Assembly (NCBI GenBank): GCA_021779935.1
Contig: JAJXZT010000068.1
Location: forward strand, 1-41,098
Direction: 5' to 3'
From: Acidobacteriota bacterium
Lineage (GTDB): Bacteria; Acidobacteriota; Terriglobia; Terriglobales; Acidobacteriaceae
DNA: 41,098 nucleotides
Numbering within the stretch: the first letter of the stretch is position 1; the number at the start of each line of letters is the position of its first letter. The notes under the pieces are model-generated. The model saw nothing but the letters and a program-made list of their open reading frames with translations, was not told where the DNA came from and searched no databases. Below, piece by piece: positions 18,098 to 25,886 of this stretch. A program made the translations under genes and the position numbers.

Positions 18098-20515
18098 TTA
18101 CCTTTCTCGATTTGTTTTTGTTGTGCTGCACTCCACCGCGTAGTCGGTGCCCTCCCAGCGTTGTTCATCCGTCCACAGGAATGTGAATCGCAACGTACCG
18201 TCCATGTTTGTGGCGGTCGCGATATCGACGTAGTGGATGCTGAGAGCCGTGGCCGTTGAGGCCGTGTCGTTCACATGCGCCCACTCGTCGGCACTCCAGT
18301 GCAGGGTAAACGGACACGATGCCATCACCCGCAACTTGCTTCCCGCTGGAATCCACCGGACCTTGCGCGAGGCTTTCCACACCTCCAGCCGTTCGCGCGC
18401 GATGCTCTTACCAAGATACCTGTCGCGGACCGGTTCCAGAAGATCGAAAACTTGATTATCTGCATAAGAACGCAGCAGCTTCACGTATTCCGAGTGTCCC
18501 CACATCAGCGGAATCGCCGCCCCTGTTGGGCCACCAAGGTGGAGTAATGGGTTTTCGCTTTTCTCCTCGTCCCACACTTGCTCCGGAACCAACCCCACTC
18601 CATGTGCAAAATGCTCCATCGCTTCCAGATACGGTCGCGGGTCGCGGCCCGCCGCCAACTCGTAGTGCCCGCGTTCGCCGGCCAGCAGCGGCCACATCCG
18701 TCCCGTACCCCAGACCTTGAATGGGCCTCCATCGTCGCGCTGCCCGTAGCCGTCGTAGTTGTAGCGCTTCCAGCAAGCGCCGCCGGGAGTATCCACTTTC
18801 AGCACTGCGTCAATCACTTTTAGCGAGTCCACGATCAGCGGATCATGCGGGCTGCGAATTCCATAGCGCACCAGGTGCAGGAACCCCGCGTCCACAATCT
18901 CCTTTGCCGGATGTTGCGCCGGACGGTCGGGCGGCTGATTGGCCAGCGTGACCACGCTCGTGTTCGGATCTTCATCCCCCGAGCTATCCGCTGCATTCGC
19001 CGGAGTCATTCGGATATAGTGCCGCGTAATTCCGGGCACCAGTGTCCCTTGCGTCGTCACCGTCCATTCTTCTATATGCGACTCCAGGAAGTCTGCGTAC
19101 TCGCGGACGAACTCTGCTGTTTCCTTTTCGCCCCGCGCATCGAGCACCTCCGCCGAGCAGATCAATCCCGCAATGTTCACCGCCAGCGAGTTCGGCGAAT
19201 ATCCCGCAGCTTCTTCCCATCGATCCTGCGGAGTTGCCGGCCCTTCTTGCAGCAGGTACGAACATGCCCGCAGCACCATCGGGTAAGGATCGAAGTTTGC
19301 CAGCGCCTTATTTTGATGAAGCCGCCATGCCAGGATGACCGGGAATGACACCTCGTCCAATTGCACGCCCTGCCAGTAGGCGTTTCCATCGATCCAGAAG
19401 TTCTGGTAGAAGCCGCCGTCCTCGCGTTGGGTCACGTCCAGGTAGATTAGCGCTCGTAACGGTGTTTGCAGGTCACCCACTGCCAGCAATGCGTCCGCCG
19501 AACTCACCATGTCGCGCGTCCACACCAGGTGATAGCCGCCCAAGTCGCTGTCGTCCTTGGAGTTTCCCCAGGGGATGCTCATCGCGGCGATCAACGCTCC
19601 TGGATAGCTCTTGTCCTCATGCGCCAGCAACAGGTTTACGCTCAACTCAAACAACTTCGAATCCCTGCACTTCAGGTTCTCCGCCAGGCTGAATCGTTTT
19701 GCGGTGCGGTGCCACTGATCGATAAAGATTCCCAGTGAGTGTTCGAAAGCAATACTTAGCGATTGCAGCAGCGTCGAGATCGCGTTGTGCAGAGAATTGC
19801 CGAACGCCAGTCCAAGCGTGAATTCCTTCTCGCGGGAAAGATCGATCTCTCCGGTCAGCGCGATGTTGCCGTCGAGCGCCGCATCGTACTCATAGTCCAT
19901 CCGGTAGTTGTCTGCCAGGTCGGTCCAGCCATCGTTCACGCCCACATATCCCGCGCTACAACGCAGGAAGGGAGCTGTCGCGCACATCGCTAGCCAGGTA
20001 TTGCCCTTGTAGGCCACCAGGATGCGCCGTCCCTTGATCTCCATTACTTCGCCGTTGTTGTGCCAGCCGCCGATTTCCAGGTGTGGCGCGCACAACACGT
20101 ATAGCTTCAGGCGCTTCAGCAGCTCCGCATCGCCTTCCACCCGTGTGTGCACCAGCAGGCAATTCAGGTGAGGGTCGCCGATCACGGTTTCGTGCAGCGT
20201 ATAAGGTTGCCCGTTGGCCTTGTTGGTTAGCTCGAATCCCAGCGCACTGTGGTCGACGCACGCAATCTCGTGCGCGAATCCACGCCGTCCGTCATGGAAG
20301 AAGGTCTCGCCATCCGTGGCCAGGAATTGCAAATCACGTATCTGTGGCGAATCAATGGTTGGATAATAGACTTCGGTAACGCAGCCTGCCGCCAGCGTGT
20401 ACCAGACTTTGCTCTCCGTGGAATAGGCTGTTCCGGCAGCATCCTTTGCGCCGCGCGTCCAGCGAGGTCCCATCCCCGGTCCGCCGGGAGCAGTGTTCCT
20501 TCCGGCCCCTACCAA
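18098..20515 (-). CDS. Glycoside hydrolase family 15 glucoamylase-like protein
   Basis: An 805-residue GH15 protein, head of the sugar operon. TTG at 20515 is chosen because GGGAGG sits 6 bases upstream; ATG 20473 is the alternative. Residues of about 20-270 form the beta-sandwich N-terminal domain of prokaryotic glucoamylases (SKVWYTLAAGCVTEVYYPT). The (alpha/alpha)6 barrel follows with GYHLVWTRDMV (328-338), WEEAAGYSPNSLA carrying the general acid at E434/E435, RMWPLLAGERGHYEL, and LVPEQVWDEE with the general base near E645. It should release beta-glucose from maltodextrin or glycogen ends. No signal peptide is seen, so the enzyme is probably cytoplasmic and acts on storage glucan or imported dextrin. 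The glucose would still need a kinase, not present here. Confidence 0.9.
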   Translation of the reverse strand: MVGAGRNTAPGGPGMGPRWTRGAKDAAGTAYSTESKVWYTLAAGCVTEVYYPTIDSPQIRDLQFLATDGETFFHDGRRGFAHEIACVDHSALGFELTNKANGQPYTLHETVIGDPHLNCLLVHTRVEGDAELLKRLKLYVLCAPHLEIGGWHNNGEVMEIKGRRILVAYKGNTWLAMCATAPFLRCSAGYVGVNDGWTDLADNYRMDYEYDAALDGNIALTGEIDLSREKEFTLGLAFGNSLHNAISTLLQSLSIAFEHSLGIFIDQWHRTAKRFSLAENLKCRDSKLFELSVNLLLAHEDKSYPGALIAAMSIPWGNSKDDSDLGGYHLVWTRDMVSSADALLAVGDLQTPLRALIYLDVTQREDGGFYQNFWIDGNAYWQGVQLDEVSFPVILAWRLHQNKALANFDPYPMVLRACSYLLQEGPATPQDRWEEAAGYSPNSLAVNIAGLICSAEVLDARGEKETAEFVREYADFLESHIEEWTVTTQGTLVPGITRHYIRMTPANAADSSGDEDPNTSVVTLANQPPDRPAQHPAKEIVDAGFLHLVRYGIRSPHDPLIVDSLKVIDAVLKVDTPGGACWKRYNYDGYGQRDDGGPFKVWGTGRMWPLLAGERGHYELAAGRDPRPYLEAMEHFAHGVGLVPEQVWDEEKSENPLLHLGGPTGAAIPLMWGHSEYVKLLRSYADNQVFDLLEPVRDRYLGKSIARERLEVWKASRKVRWIPAGSKLRVMASCPFTLHWSADEWAHVNDTASTATALSIHYVDIATATNMDGTLRFTFLWTDEQRWEGTDYAVECSTTKTNRER

Positions 20516-20863
20516 GCGCGGCCTCCCGCGCCATGCGACACACTTCTACTTTTACTCATCCCCACCTCTGCATCCAAATTGCCGGTATCTTCCGGCAATC
20601 GTAAATGTCTCTGTGACTATTCTTAGGATGCGTCGTTTGGGGGATTCGCTTCTAATTGCGCCACAAATCAGCCAATGGTGGCGCTAACATGGCATGAATT
20701 CACCGGAGATTCCATCGCTCCGTACGATTTGTGTTACCGGAAGTTGTGCTATTCAGCGTTTCGCTGTCTCCAGCCGCGCCGCTCCGAGTTCCCATTAGTC
20801 ACCATCTCCCGTTTCTTCAGTTACTCAACGGGTGCCGGAACCATTTACAATGTCGTTTCGCCC
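20516..20863 (+). other. Divergent intergenic region between sugar operon and rnd
   Basis: These 348 bases separate the minus-strand glucoamylase operon from rnd. An open frame that would extend rnd upstream through 20675 shows no RNase D similarity and is not used. The region holds a perfect 8-bp inverted repeat at 20578-20599. I see no confident -35/-10 pair for either direction; a TACAAT at 20846-20851 lies too close to the rnd start to be a convincing -10 unless that message is nearly leaderless. Confidence 0.6.
20578..20599. promoter_or_regulatory. Inverted repeat ATTGCCGG-N6-CCGGCAAT upstream of the sugar operon
   Basis: Perfect 8-bp arms flank TATCTT, centred about 73 bases upstream of the glucoamylase start codon. 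The half-site ATTGCCGG recurs as a compact palindrome at 22713-22726 before the Fe-S carrier gene. It could be an operator for the glucoamylase-pentose phosphate operon or a hairpin in its leader. There is no T-tract, so it is not a typical terminator. Confidence 0.45.
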
Positions 20864-22045
20864 ATGGATAAGATCGCTCCGCAGTACGTCGACAACCAGA
20901 AGAAGCTAGAGGCCCTCATCGACCACCTGCGGCTGCAGCCCGTCGTGGGCCTCGACACCGAGTTCATCTCCGAAGGCCGTTACGAGCCTGCGCTTTGTCT
21001 CGTGCAGATATCTACTCCCGACGGCATCTGGATCGTGGACCCTCTGGAGATTTCCAGCCTCAAGGAGTTCTGGATCGTACTTGGCGACTCCGGCCGTGAA
21101 ATCGTCACCGTGGCCGCCCGCCAGGAAGTGAAATTCTGCGCCAAGGGGGCTGGCTTCGCTCCCAGCCACGTTCTCGATCTCCAGATCGCTGCCGGCCTGC
21201 TTGGCTACGGTTATCCCCTCAGCCACACCAACCTTGTTCTGCGGATTCTCAATACCAAGGTTCAGGGCGGTGAAAGCTTCACCGACTGGAAGAAGCGTCC
21301 TCTCGCTCCCGTCCAGCTCAAATACGCCGCCGATGACGTCCGCTACCTGCTGCAGATGCGCCAGAAGCTCCTTCATCGCGCTGAAAAGATGGGGCGTGTC
21401 GAGTGGATTCACGGCGAGTGTGCCGGCCTTGTGGAGGATGTTTTGCGCGACGAAGAGCGCTGGCGTGTTTCCGGCAGCGCGCGTCTAAGCCGCCGCCAGT
21501 TGGCGGTGCTGCGCGAGCTCTGGCGCTGGCGTGACCGCATTGCACGTCACTCCAACCTGCCGTCCATCCGTGTCCTCAGTGACAGTCTGCTCATTGAGAT
21601 CGCGCGTCGTTCGCCGCAGTCCATCGAAGACCTTTTCGCTATTCGTGGACTCGATCGCAAACTCTTCCGTAACTCCGAGCTTGGTGTTCTGGAGGCCGTT
21701 CAACTCGCGCTCCAGACGCCCGATCCCGAGCTTCCATCCAACGAGCGTCGCGAAGATCCGCCACAGGTTGCTGTCCTGACCAAGTTGCTTTCGGTTGCGT
21801 CCAACGGACTTGCCGCCGAGTACGATGTCGATCCTGCGCTGATGGCCACGACCGCGGATTTACAGGAACTCGTGCGTTGGTATCTCGACAAGGAGAACAA
21901 CCACCGTCCTCCATTGCTCGAGGGATGGCGCGGAGAAATTCTCACCGAGCCTCTGCTGGGATTCCTGGACGGGAACCGCTGTGTGCGTGTCGGCAACGTT
22001 CGCCGTCCCAACCCGCTTGTCTTTGAAGACTATTCAAAAGCCTAG
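20864..22045 (+). CDS. rnd: Ribonuclease D-like 3'-5' exonuclease
   Basis: A 393-residue protein from ATG 20864, where family similarity begins (VVGLDTEF within the first 30 residues). The DEDDy exonuclease domain shows Exo I DTEF, Exo II in DLQIAAGLLGYG, and Exo III YAADDVRYLL with Tyr and Asp. An HRDC domain follows at about residues 215-290 (LPSIRVLSDSLLIEIARR then IEDLFAIRGLDRK). RNase D trims the 3' ends of tRNA precursors and other small RNAs. No good Shine-Dalgarno precedes the ATG, which leaves some doubt about the exact start. A strong hairpin follows the stop. Confidence 0.9.
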   Translation: MDKIAPQYVDNQKKLEALIDHLRLQPVVGLDTEFISEGRYEPALCLVQISTPDGIWIVDPLEISSLKEFWIVLGDSGREIVTVAARQEVKFCAKGAGFAPSHVLDLQIAAGLLGYGYPLSHTNLVLRILNTKVQGGESFTDWKKRPLAPVQLKYAADDVRYLLQMRQKLLHRAEKMGRVEWIHGECAGLVEDVLRDEERWRVSGSARLSRRQLAVLRELWRWRDRIARHSNLPSIRVLSDSLLIEIARRSPQSIEDLFAIRGLDRKLFRNSELGVLEAVQLALQTPDPELPSNERREDPPQVAVLTKLLSVASNGLAAEYDVDPALMATTADLQELVRWYLDKENNHRPPLLEGWRGEILTEPLLGFLDGNRCVRVGNVRRPNPLVFEDYSKA

Positions 22046-22058
22046 TTTCAAACGAAAA

Positions 22059-22090
22059 ATGCGCGCATTCGCATTCAGCGAAGCGCGCAT
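22059..22090. terminator. Hairpin terminator between rnd and the convergent small membrane gene
   Basis: ATGCGCGC-A-TTCGC pairs with GCGAA-GCGCGCAT: 13 base pairs with one bulged A and a 5-base ATTCA loop, 14 bases after the rnd stop. AAAAA lies on its left side, giving a T-tract for minus-strand transcripts, while the plus-strand side is moderately T-rich (CTTACTTCTTG). It can serve both convergent genes. Confidence 0.7.
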
Positions 22091-22144
22091 CCTTACTTCT
22101 TGTCTTTAAAATCTCTTCGGCTACTGGCCCGGCAATGCGGCTGC

Positions 22145-22414
22145 TTACATCGAATTCAGCCCTTTCCACACCCAGATCCCGGCAATCACCAGGATTAACA
22201 GCCCTGAGGTGGCTCCCAGAACTTTCACATACGGCGTGACTTTCTGAACCTTCTTGAGAATTTCCTGCTGCTCTTTCTGGATATGCGACTCGGAGTCGTC
22301 CAGAAACAGTTGCTCATCTTCGTGCATCGTCAAGGTACTGCGGTAGATGATGAGCACGATGAGGATTGTGGTTAGTACGGCCCAGATAATCAGCAGCACA
22401 GTCAGCGTTCCCAT
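22145..22414 (-). CDS. Small two-helix membrane protein of unknown function
   Basis: An 89-residue protein from ATG 22414, preceded by GAGGTGG. An N-terminal helix (TLTVLLIIWAVLTTILIVLIIY) is followed by a charged, coiled-coil-prone stretch (DSESHIQKEQQEILKKVQKV). A second helix (VLGATSGLLILVIAGIWVW) ends near the C-terminus. The hairpin-like layout suggests both ends lie on one side of the inner membrane with a short helical domain between. A longer frame to 22552 adds arginine-rich sequence without support. I recognise no family. It is monocistronic and convergent with rnd. Confidence 0.65.
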   Translation of the reverse strand: MGTLTVLLIIWAVLTTILIVLIIYRSTLTMHEDEQLFLDDSESHIQKEQQEILKKVQKVTPYVKVLGATSGLLILVIAGIWVWKGLNSM

Positions 22415-22517
22415 ATGCCACCTCGAGAGTTCGATTCCTCGTGCACGCAGCGCCGTCACGAACCCAACTACTCCAAGTCCACGGCGAAACCGCGGTACGG
22501 GGCCTGATAGGTGGAGG

Positions 22518-22523
22518 ATTATA
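22518..22523 (-). promoter_or_regulatory. Candidate -10 box of the small membrane gene
   Basis: A perfect TATAAT on the minus strand, with only a weak -35 (TTCCTA at a 17-base spacer). The predicted transcript would have a leader of about 95 bases before ATG 22414. Confidence 0.4.
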
Positions 22524-22712
22524 GCCCGTCGCCGTCTTTCTAGGAACGGCAAAATACACCCCCCTTTCGCTCATGCAAAAACCGCTCTCCGTGCCCGATT
22601 CCATTCCTCTTTCTGGACTCCACTTTTCCTGGGCGCCCACTTTCTGCGACTCCTGACCATTTCCCATCATCGAACCAAATGTCGGAAGTGCCACGGTCAA
22701 GTGCTTTCAGGG

Positions 22713-22726
22713 AATTGCCGGCAATT
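22713..22726. promoter_or_regulatory. Palindrome AATTGCCGGCAATT upstream of erpA
   Basis: A perfect 14-bp palindrome centred about 65 bases upstream of the erpA -10 box. It shares the half-site ATTGCCGG with the inverted repeat at 20578-20599. It may be a regulator-binding site. It is not a match to any Fe-S regulator box I recognise. Confidence 0.4.
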
Positions 22727-22781
22727 TGCCGTAACCCCTTCGTGTCACAGTGCTTTGTGATAGCATTTCGGGCCCGTCTGG

Positions 22782-22787
22782 TATAAT
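22782..22787 (+). promoter_or_regulatory. -10 box of the erpA promoter
   Basis: TATAAT lies 26 bases before ATG 22814, followed by a clear AGGAG at 22803-22807. The -35 is poor: GATAGC at a 17-base spacing, or TTGTGA at an over-long 21 bases. Activator help or an alternative sigma factor is therefore possible. Confidence 0.55.
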
Positions 22788-22813
22788 TTCCGTAGAGTTT
22801 TTAGGAGAAAACA

Positions 22814-23191
22814 ATGGCCACAACGACAACAACTCCCGAGACTGCAACTCCCGAAAAGAAGAGCAACCCGGTCACCCTGACCGCGTCCGCCGTCGCCAAG
22901 GTCAAGGAGATCATGGCGCAGCAGAATCCGGTTCCGGCAGGTCTCCGCGTGGGTGTTGTTGGCGGTGGTTGCTCCGGCTTCCAGTACAGCATGCAGTTTG
23001 AGAACGGCTCTGGCGCCATGGACAAGGTCTTCGACTTTGATGGCCTCAAGGTCTACGTCGACGCGACGTCGCTCATGTACCTTCAGGGCGCGGTTGTCGA
23101 TTACGTCGAGACGCTCGAAGGCGCCGGCTTCAAGTTCGAAAATCCGAACGTCAAGAGCACCTGCGGCTGCGGCAGTTCCTTCCAGGCGTAA
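22814..23191 (+). CDS. erpA: A-type iron-sulfur carrier protein (ErpA/IscA/HesB family)
   Basis: A 125-residue A-type carrier with a 20-residue Thr/Pro-rich N-terminal extension. The three ligand cysteines are present: GGGCSGFQY in the middle and TCGCGSSF at the C-terminus. It receives and delivers Fe-S clusters to apo-targets as a dimer. ErpA, IscA and generic HesB members cannot be separated safely by eye, and no isc or suf gene is adjacent. It has its own promoter, a strong ribosome site and a terminator, so it is monocistronic. Confidence 0.88.
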   Translation: MATTTTTPETATPEKKSNPVTLTASAVAKVKEIMAQQNPVPAGLRVGVVGGGCSGFQYSMQFENGSGAMDKVFDFDGLKVYVDATSLMYLQGAVVDYVETLEGAGFKFENPNVKSTCGCGSSFQA

Positions 23192-23212
23192 CCCTTAGCC
23201 TGTGCAAAGTTC

Positions 23213-23241
23213 AAAAGCCTCGCCACTCCGGCGAGGCTTTT
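23213..23241 (+). terminator. Rho-independent terminator after erpA
   Basis: AAAAGCCTCGCC-ACTCC-GGCGAGGCTTTT: a perfect 12-bp stem with a 5-base loop ending in TTTT, about 20 bases after the erpA stop. The A-tract on the other side lets it also act on the convergent pseudopilin transcript. Confidence 0.9.
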
Positions 23242-23271
23242 CTGCGTCCTGCATTCTTCTGTCTCTGACAA

Positions 23272-24114
23272 TTACGGCGTCTGCGGCGGCGTAGTTGGAG
23301 CAGTCGGGGGAGTTGGATTCAGCACGCCGCCCGGATTGGTCACCCCCGGAATGTTCGGCAGGCCGGTCCCTGAAGTCGGAGATTTTGTTCCCGGCAAGCC
23401 GGTCCCGCCCGGAGCCCCGTACTGTCCCTGGAAGGCCTGCGGATTATAGGGCCCACGGATCAGCCCTCCCCTGTCCTGCTGCGGGTCGTAGACGAAGTAC
23501 CACTCGTTGTAGTGGCTCTTGCCGCCGAATTCGTGTATCCCTTGCGACTTGTTTTTGCTTACCACTCCAATGATCGCCCCGCCTCCAAAAACTTCGCCGC
23601 CTGACGGTCCGCCGCTCTCTCCGCTTGCTGGAGTTCCTGGCGTTGCGCCCTGCGGTGGTGTCGAACCTTCCGGGGGCGTTGCTCCCGGTTGCTGGCCTTG
23701 CAAGTCCGGTGACCCGGTTAGCCCGCCCTCTCCCATCTGGCTTGCCGGCAGCGATCCCAATCCGCCCGGCTGCCCAAACTGGATATCTCCCACGTGGACG
23801 AGCTTCCAGCTTCCGTCCGGCGTCATGGGGTCTTTGTAGAGTCTGCGGATAAACCGGATATTGTTGGTGTCTTCCAGTTGTTTCAGCGTGGTGGGATATC
23901 GTCCGAACTTCTTGTAGAACTTCTGGATCGCTCGCGCATATTGAACGCCGCGATGGATCATCTCGTCTTCGCGGTCGCGCTTGATTTCCGTTGCCAGTCG
24001 TGGTGCTGCTGCTGCCATCGCCAACGCAATCAGCGCCATCATCAGGACCAGGTACAGCAGCGTGTAACCTTTTTCGCCGTTCCTGCGCTCGCGTTTTAGA
24101 CTGCCGGAATACAT
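23272..24114 (-). CDS. GspG-like pseudopilin with Pro/Gly-rich tail
   Basis: A 280-residue protein, last gene of the pilus/secretion cluster. A prepilin-like N-terminus, RRNGEKG then YTLLYLVLMMALIALAMA, predicts cleavage after Gly. Position 5 of the mature protein is Tyr, not the usual Glu. The helical part continues to a GspG-like segment (FYKKFGRYPTTLKQLEDTN) and DPMTPDGSWKLV. From about residue 115 the chain is low-complexity Gly/Pro/Gln/Thr-rich, broken by a short ordered block (IIGVVSKNKSQGIHEFGGKSHYNEWYFVYDP). It would be assembled with the PilM-N-O machinery encoded upstream. Loss of Glu5 is seen in tip-type minor pseudopilins such as GspK, so it may initiate a filament. It begins one base after the upstream stop. 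Confidence 0.75.
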   Translation of the reverse strand: MYSGSLKRERRNGEKGYTLLYLVLMMALIALAMAAAAPRLATEIKRDREDEMIHRGVQYARAIQKFYKKFGRYPTTLKQLEDTNNIRFIRRLYKDPMTPDGSWKLVHVGDIQFGQPGGLGSLPASQMGEGGLTGSPDLQGQQPGATPPEGSTPPQGATPGTPASGESGGPSGGEVFGGGAIIGVVSKNKSQGIHEFGGKSHYNEWYFVYDPQQDRGGLIRGPYNPQAFQGQYGAPGGTGLPGTKSPTSGTGLPNIPGVTNPGGVLNPTPPTAPTTPPQTP

Positions 24115-24115
24115 C

Positions 24116-24667
24116 TCAGCCCTGCGTCAGCGGGATCGTCTGCCGCGTGTTGTTCAGCATGTCTTCGATCTCCACCGCGTTCTTCATGATCTTCACGACT
24201 TTGTATCGCCGGTTGACCACGTCACCCTCACTCGCCACGAAAACGTCTTCTCCCTGCGATAGAAAGATGCGCTGCGGCTCTCCCGGGCGGCTTTCGAATC
24301 CGAAAAATCGCAGATTAATTGGCGGAGGTCCCGCCGGTTTCGGCGGCGCCGTGGCGATTGCTTTGCCAAGGCCGTTCTTCAGCGGGCTCGCCACCGGCTT
24401 GGGGAGCGGTTCGGCCTGTGCGCGAAAGATGTTCCTTCCGTTGCCTTCATACTTCACGTCTTCGCTGGCCTTCAGCAGGTCCAGTCGCAGCGTCGGATCC
24501 AGCGAGTTGATCTCCAGCTTCTTCGCGCTCTTCGGCGCCTTCGCGGTTGCCGGTTCCTGCGCCGGTTTGGATTTCCACAAAAACGCCTGCCCAAGGAACA
24601 CAATGGCGATTATGCCCAGCACGATCGCCGCGATCACCTCTTTCCGGTTTTCCGTTCCAATCTTCAC
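24116..24667 (-). CDS. PilP/GspC-like inner-membrane assembly protein
   Basis: A 183-residue protein starting at GTG 24667, one base after the pilO-like stop. A single N-terminal membrane helix (VIAAIVLGIIAIVFLGQAFLW) is followed by an Ala/Pro/Lys-rich linker. The compact C-terminal beta domain (LRFFGFESRPGEPQRIFLSQGEDVFVASEGDVV then YKVVKIMKNAVEIED) resembles the HR domain of GspC and the PilP fold. Those proteins link the inner-membrane platform to the outer-membrane secretin. No secretin gene is in the window. The assignment rests on position after PilO and on fold-like features. Confidence 0.62.
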   Translation of the reverse strand: MKIGTENRKEVIAAIVLGIIAIVFLGQAFLWKSKPAQEPATAKAPKSAKKLEINSLDPTLRLDLLKASEDVKYEGNGRNIFRAQAEPLPKPVASPLKNGLGKAIATAPPKPAGPPPINLRFFGFESRPGEPQRIFLSQGEDVFVASEGDVVNRRYKVVKIMKNAVEIEDMLNNTRQTIPLTQG

Positions 24668-24668
24668 G

Positions 24669-25211
24669 TTAGGCTGCGTTCCTTATATAGGTTTCCACGT
24701 GCAAATCCACTCGCATGGCCCCGTTCTGTGTCCCGCCGAAGTTCACCTGGCTCAGCACGAACAGCATCTTCTCCCGCTCCACCGTGTTGATGAACTCCAT
24801 CTCAGAGGTATAGTCGCCCACCACGCTCACCGTGATTTCCACTTGCTGCAAGCCCTTCACCGGGGCGGCCTTGGCAATGTACCTCACGGATGCAAGCTGC
24901 ACGTGGTTGCTCGCCGCCATTTTTCCCAGCGTCTCGGAGATCGTCGAATACTCCGTCGGCAGCCGGTCTGCATAGAATTCCGTGATCTGCTTGCGGGCGA
25001 TTGCCAGTCGCTTGTTGATGTCACGGGCCGGCAGGTCATCGTGCTTTTTCTCCGCCAGTTCCACCCGTAGCCGGGCATAGTCAGCCTCGCGGCTTGTGGT
25101 CGGCTGGCCCGCGGGAGACAACAGCAGCGCCACCGCCGCCACGTCCAGCAACACGAACAACGCCGCCACCACCAGCAGGCCACGTTTCACATCCGGGACG
25201 TTCCCCATCAT
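24669..25211 (-). CDS. pilO: PilO-like pilus assembly protein
   Basis: A 180-residue bitopic protein: one N-terminal membrane helix (GLLVVAALFVLLDVAAVALLL), a coiled-coil region (about 45-85), then a ferredoxin-like domain (SVRYIAKAAPVKGLQQVEITVSVVGDY split in two, then FINTVEREKMLFVLSQVNFGG). This is the PilO/GspM plan. It should form heterodimers with the PilN-like partner in the alignment subcomplex. Its ATG at 25211 overlaps the pilN stop in an ATGA arrangement. Confidence 0.75.
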   Translation of the reverse strand: MMGNVPDVKRGLLVVAALFVLLDVAAVALLLSPAGQPTTSREADYARLRVELAEKKHDDLPARDINKRLAIARKQITEFYADRLPTEYSTISETLGKMAASNHVQLASVRYIAKAAPVKGLQQVEITVSVVGDYTSEMEFINTVEREKMLFVLSQVNFGGTQNGAMRVDLHVETYIRNAA

Positions 25212-25870
25212 CGCCGGGCCTCCTCTGGTTTGGCCTTGGATTCCGCGGAGGCACCCTTCTCGTCCTTGCTCTCCGGTTTTGCCGTGCTGGCTGAAATCGG
25301 TTTCGGGACGTACACCGCGCTGATTTCGAACTGCACCGTGTCTGTGCTTCCCGTCTGCGGAGCCAGCATCAGTTCCGATCGCAACGCCGGCTGCACGAAC
25401 ACGGGCGATTTTTCCAGAGCCCTCACCAGGTCCAGTGCGCGATCACGCGATGTCCCCGCCACTGTCAACCGCAGTCCCAGTTGGTTGTCAGGAGTCAATT
25501 GCGGCAGGATGGAAACCACGTGCAGTCCCGGCGGCATGATCTGTTCCAGTTCCATGAACACTCGTGTCCACGAAAACGCCTTGCGCGCAATCAACCGGTT
25601 CAGGAACTGGGAATCCTCGGAAACTTCCTTGTTTTCCGGCTTGGCCAGCAGTTCTTCCGCCTGCTTCCGTTCCGTCTCCAGCACTTCTATCTGGCTCTGG
25701 ACCTCGCTGATCTCCCGGTTGATGTTGCGCGATTTATGCCACGAGTGGACCGCGTACCATGCCAGACCGCAGCTCACCACGGCGAATGCCAGCACCAGCG
25801 TTCCCCAGCGCCGAACAAAGCGCCGGACATCCTGGTAGGGCTGGCTCGCTAAATTGATGTTTACCCGCAT
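25208..25870 (-). CDS. pilN: PilN-like pilus assembly protein
   Basis: A 220-residue bitopic protein beginning MRVNINLASQPYQD, matching the short INL motif with which PilN binds PilM. Then come a membrane helix (LVLAFAVVSCGLAWYAV), a long coiled coil (INREISEVQSQIEVLETERK) and a PilN-like periplasmic domain. The C-terminal 30 residues are Lys/Glu/Ala-rich and probably disordered. It overlaps pilO by 4 bases and lies 16 bases after pilM. Confidence 0.8.
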   Translation of the reverse strand: MRVNINLASQPYQDVRRFVRRWGTLVLAFAVVSCGLAWYAVHSWHKSRNINREISEVQSQIEVLETERKQAEELLAKPENKEVSEDSQFLNRLIARKAFSWTRVFMELEQIMPPGLHVVSILPQLTPDNQLGLRLTVAGTSRDRALDLVRALEKSPVFVQPALRSELMLAPQTGSTDTVQFEISAVYVPKPISASTAKPESKDEKGASAESKAKPEEARR

Positions 25871-25886
25871 GCAGTCTGTCCTTGGA

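Larger units (their letters stand above)
22415..22813 (+). other. Intergenic region between the small membrane gene and erpA
   Basis: About 400 bases hold two divergent promoters. A minus-strand TATAAT at 22518-22523 lies about 100 bases upstream of the small membrane gene, and a plus-strand TATAAT at 22782-22787 serves erpA. A 14-bp palindrome AATTGCCGGCAATT is at 22713-22726. The part from about 22550 to 22700 shows no gene or clear structure. Confidence 0.55.

Noticed and set aside
20675-20863. N-terminal extension of RNase D by 63 codons
   Set aside because: No similarity to RNase D in that part; the family fold starts at the ATG at 20864.
22430-22470. TTCGATTCCTCG resembling a tRNA T-loop
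   Set aside because: No matching acceptor stem, anticodon arm or T-stem pairing could be drawn around it.
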